Positions 6,625 through 8,329 of a DNA stretch of 8,329 nucleotides are shown in pieces. Each line of letters begins with the position of its first letter. Positions within the stretch are counted from its first letter, which is position 1. A model generated the notes under the pieces. That model did not search any database. It saw nothing but the letters and a program-made list of their open reading frames with translations, and had not been told where the DNA came from. The DNA is from Ruminococcus sp. GTDB taxonomy: Bacteria > Bacillota > Clostridia > Oscillospirales > Ruminococcaceae. Both the position numbers and the translations under genes were made by a program. Location: positions 1 to 8,329 of the forward strand of contig DYCW01000202.1 in assembly GCA_019417865.1 (NCBI GenBank). Reading direction: 5' to 3'.

Positions 6625-7524
6625 ATGCGGCAGACCATTGTGAATTGCTTTCCGCCGGAGCTGCGGCAGGCATTGCAGCAGATACCGATTTCCGTTTGGG
6701 AGCAATTGCAGGAAATCCGTCTGCGGACAGGAAGACCCATTGCGGTTCGCAGCAGTCGGACAGAACAATTTTTGAAGCCGGACGGTACGCTCAGTGACCG
6801 CTGGCAGGATGGTATGGTCTTACAGTCCGCACAGGTGGAAAGCGTGTTTCGTGCAGCGTGTGCGTATTCTGTCTATCGCTATCAAAGGGAAATTGCAGAG
6901 GGCTATTTGACCATGCAAGGTGGTAACCGCATTGGCATTTGCGGCACGGCGGTTTTTCGGGACGGGCAGTATGTACAAATGCGAAACATCAATGGATTAA
7001 ATATCCGTCTGGCACGGCAGGTAAAAGATTGTGCACGGGAATTGGTAGCACAAACCTGCTGGAAACAGCTTTCCAGTGTACTGCTTGCAGGCAGTGTGGG
7101 TTCTGGAAAAACCACTTTACTGCGGGATATGTGCCGGATTTTGGGACAAACTTACCGTCTTTGTATCATCGACAGCCGTGGGGAAATCGCTGCAGTGCAA
7201 AACGGCGTACCGCAATATGAAATCGGATTGCATACGGATGTCTATGATGGGTTTCCCCGTGCAGAAGGAGCGGTTATGGCGTTGCGTGTCATGACACCTG
7301 ACGGGTTGGTCTGTGATGAAATCAGTACGATGGAGGAGGCGAATGCGTTAATGCAGGTACATGGATGTGGCATTCATATTTTAGCAACCGCTCATGCGGC
7401 AGAATTGGAAGATCTTTATCGCCGCACAGCTCTGTGCAATTTGCTGGAAGCTGGGGTCTTCGATTACATTGTGCTATTAAAGAATGGAAAAGTGCAGACA
7501 GTTCGTCGGGTTGCAACATGCTGA
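6625..7524 (+). CDS. spoIIIAA: Stage III sporulation protein AA (secretion-type ATPase)
   Basis: A 299-residue cytoplasmic ATPase of the mother cell, related to type II/IV secretion ATPases. It powers or helps assemble the SpoIIIA-SpoIIQ channel needed for forespore maintenance and late forespore gene expression. Visible motifs are the family stretch GGNRIGICGTAV (99-110), Walker A GSVGSGKTT (156-164), the aspartate-box-like IIDSRGE (181-187), Walker B VCDE (229-232) and the histidine-containing ATAHA (254-258). Length is near the usual size. ATG 6625 has AAGGAGAGG at 6611-6619, well spaced. It is the first gene of the spoIIIA operon, and its stop overlaps the spoIIIAB start by 7 bases. In known spore formers the operon is under sigma-E; I cannot see a clear sigma-E promoter here. 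Confidence 0.95.
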   Translation: MRQTIVNCFPPELRQALQQIPISVWEQLQEIRLRTGRPIAVRSSRTEQFLKPDGTLSDRWQDGMVLQSAQVESVFRAACAYSVYRYQREIAEGYLTMQGGNRIGICGTAVFRDGQYVQMRNINGLNIRLARQVKDCARELVAQTCWKQLSSVLLAGSVGSGKTTLLRDMCRILGQTYRLCIIDSRGEIAAVQNGVPQYEIGLHTDVYDGFPRAEGAVMALRVMTPDGLVCDEISTMEEANALMQVHGCGIHILATAHAAELEDLYRRTALCNLLEAGVFDYIVLLKNGKVQTVRRVATC

Positions 7525-8021
7525 AAGGAATAGGGCTGCTGCTGTTGGTGCTCTGTGGTGGTCTTTGTGGCTTTTATGCAGCTGCCAACGTGCGGAGAAA
7601 ACAGCAGTATCTTGTTACGCTTTCTGCTCTGCTGCATGAATTGGAAATCAGTATGTGGTGTCACGGCGGTACGTTACAGGAATTGCTGGAGCTTTTAGCA
7701 GAACGGGAGACTTATCGTTATTTTTCGTTTTTGAGAAGCACCATTGCTGCGATGCAGGAAAGTGTATCCTTTTCAAAGGCATGGCAGGAAGCCGTACAAG
7801 CAGATGTTGCTCTCTCTATAGACAGTAAGCGGCTGCTCTGTGAGTTAGGGGAGGAGTTGGGTACCAGCGACTTGTGTTCTCAACGGGAGATATTGGAGCG
7901 ATACCGCAGCCGTCTTCAGCAGCAGGAAGCCGATCAGCGGGAATCCAGCCAGAAGAAAATACGATTGTATCAGAGCATGGGATTGCTGGCAGGCATGGCA
8001 GTTGCGATTTTGCTCTGCTAA
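7518..8021 (+). CDS. spoIIIAB: Stage III sporulation protein AB
   Basis: A 167-residue membrane protein of the SpoIIIA complex with distant likeness to type II secretion GspF-like proteins. One hydrophobic helix lies at about residues 2-22 and a second at about 153-166, with a helical, charged domain between. The LGTSD motif at 114-118, followed by a Gln-rich amphipathic stretch (121-141), is typical of the family, as is the length. ATG 7518 overlaps the end of spoIIIAA in another frame (7 bases), which implies translational coupling; an upstream ATG at 7365 is in frame but lies deep inside spoIIIAA and is unlikely. The spoIIIAC gene follows after 18 bases. Confidence 0.93.
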   Translation: MLKGIGLLLLVLCGGLCGFYAAANVRRKQQYLVTLSALLHELEISMWCHGGTLQELLELLAERETYRYFSFLRSTIAAMQESVSFSKAWQEAVQADVALSIDSKRLLCELGEELGTSDLCSQREILERYRSRLQQQEADQRESSQKKIRLYQSMGLLAGMAVAILLC

Positions 8022-8039
8022 GAAAAAAGAGGAAGCAAG

Positions 8040-8234
8040 ATGGATATCGATCTGATTTTTAAAATTGCCGGGACAGGCATCATTGTTGCAGTGCTAAATC
8101 TGGTACTGAAGCGAGCTGAGCGGGAGGAGCAGGCAATGATGACTACACTGGCTGGTTTAATCGTTGTATTGGTGTTGATTGTGCAGGAAATCGGTTCTCT
8201 GTTTGAAACGGTAAAGTCGGTGTTTGGACTATGA
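8040..8234 (+). CDS. spoIIIAC: Stage III sporulation protein AC
   Basis: A 64-residue integral membrane protein, the usual size for SpoIIIAC. It has two helices, about residues 5-23 and 36-54, joined by a charged loop (LKRAEREEQA, 23-32) that is typical of the family. It is a small membrane part of the SpoIIIA channel in the mother-cell membrane. AGAGG at 8028-8032 lies 7 bases before ATG 8040. Its stop overlaps the spoIIIAD start as ATGA, implying coupled translation. Confidence 0.93.
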   Translation: MDIDLIFKIAGTGIIVAVLNLVLKRAEREEQAMMTTLAGLIVVLVLIVQEIGSLFETVKSVFGL

Positions 8235-8329
8235 AAGAATCCACAGGAATGACCGCTGCGGTCTGTGTGATTGGTGCGGTGCTGGCTTGCCTGCTAAAGC
8301 AATGCTGCAAAGAACAGGCATTATTCTGT
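8231..8329 (+). CDS. spoIIIAD: Stage III sporulation protein AD, N-terminal fragment (cut by window edge)
   Basis: Only the first 33 codons are present. They begin MKESTGMTAAVCVIGAV and continue as a hydrophobic helix ending in a basic, Cys-rich turn (LLKQCCKEQ), resembling the first membrane segment of SpoIIIAD. The ATGA overlap with spoIIIAC and the fixed gene order of spoIIIA operons carry most of the assignment. The rest of this gene and probably spoIIIAE-AH lie beyond the window. Confidence 0.85.
   Translation, partial: MKESTGMTAAVCVIGAVLACLLKQCCKEQALFC

Overview
The window looks like ordinary chromosomal DNA from an endospore-forming member of the Clostridia. A Ruminococcus/Oscillospiraceae-type organism is my best guess. 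The reasons are the start of a spoIIIA sporulation operon, strong AGGAGG-type ribosome binding sites, sigma-A-like promoters, moderate GC content, and a long, atypical PRPP synthetase of a kind I associate with Clostridia. The species call is inference. I see no insertion sequence, phage gene, CRISPR array, tRNA or rRNA.

Left block (1-4302, minus strand): a three-gene operon reading leftward, in the order MoxR-type AAA+ ATPase, DUF58 membrane protein, multi-pass membrane transglutaminase-like protein. The first two genes overlap by about one base, the next gap is 19 bases, and the transglutaminase gene runs off the left edge. This trio is a widespread bacterial module. The ATPase is thought to act as a chaperone or remodeller for the DUF58 (vWA-like) partner, and the transglutaminase-like domain faces outward. 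The substrate is unknown.

Middle (4303-4756): a divergent intergenic region. A leftward promoter (extended -10 TATAAT) serves the moxR operon, and a perfect 9-bp inverted repeat is centred on its -35. A near-consensus rightward promoter (TTGACA, 17 bp, TATACT) serves the pyrophosphatase gene, whose leader can form a small hairpin.

Right-centre block (4757-6570, plus strand): a family I inorganic pyrophosphatase followed 43 bases later by a divergent ribose-phosphate pyrophosphokinase, closed by a strong intrinsic terminator. The pairing makes metabolic sense. PRPP-consuming phosphoribosyltransferases release pyrophosphate, and its hydrolysis pulls those reactions forward.

Right block (6625-8329, plus strand): the start of the spoIIIA operon (spoIIIAA, AB, AC and the first 33 codons of AD). 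The genes are tightly packed with overlapping stops and starts. The products form part of the SpoIIIA-SpoIIQ channel between mother cell and forespore, with SpoIIIAA as the ATPase.

Every long stretch is accounted for by recognised gene families. I did not find a convincing undescribed system. The points most worth a second look are the inverted repeat over the moxR promoter, the altered substrate-binding loops of the PRPP synthetase, and the lack of an obvious sporulation promoter between the terminator and spoIIIAA.
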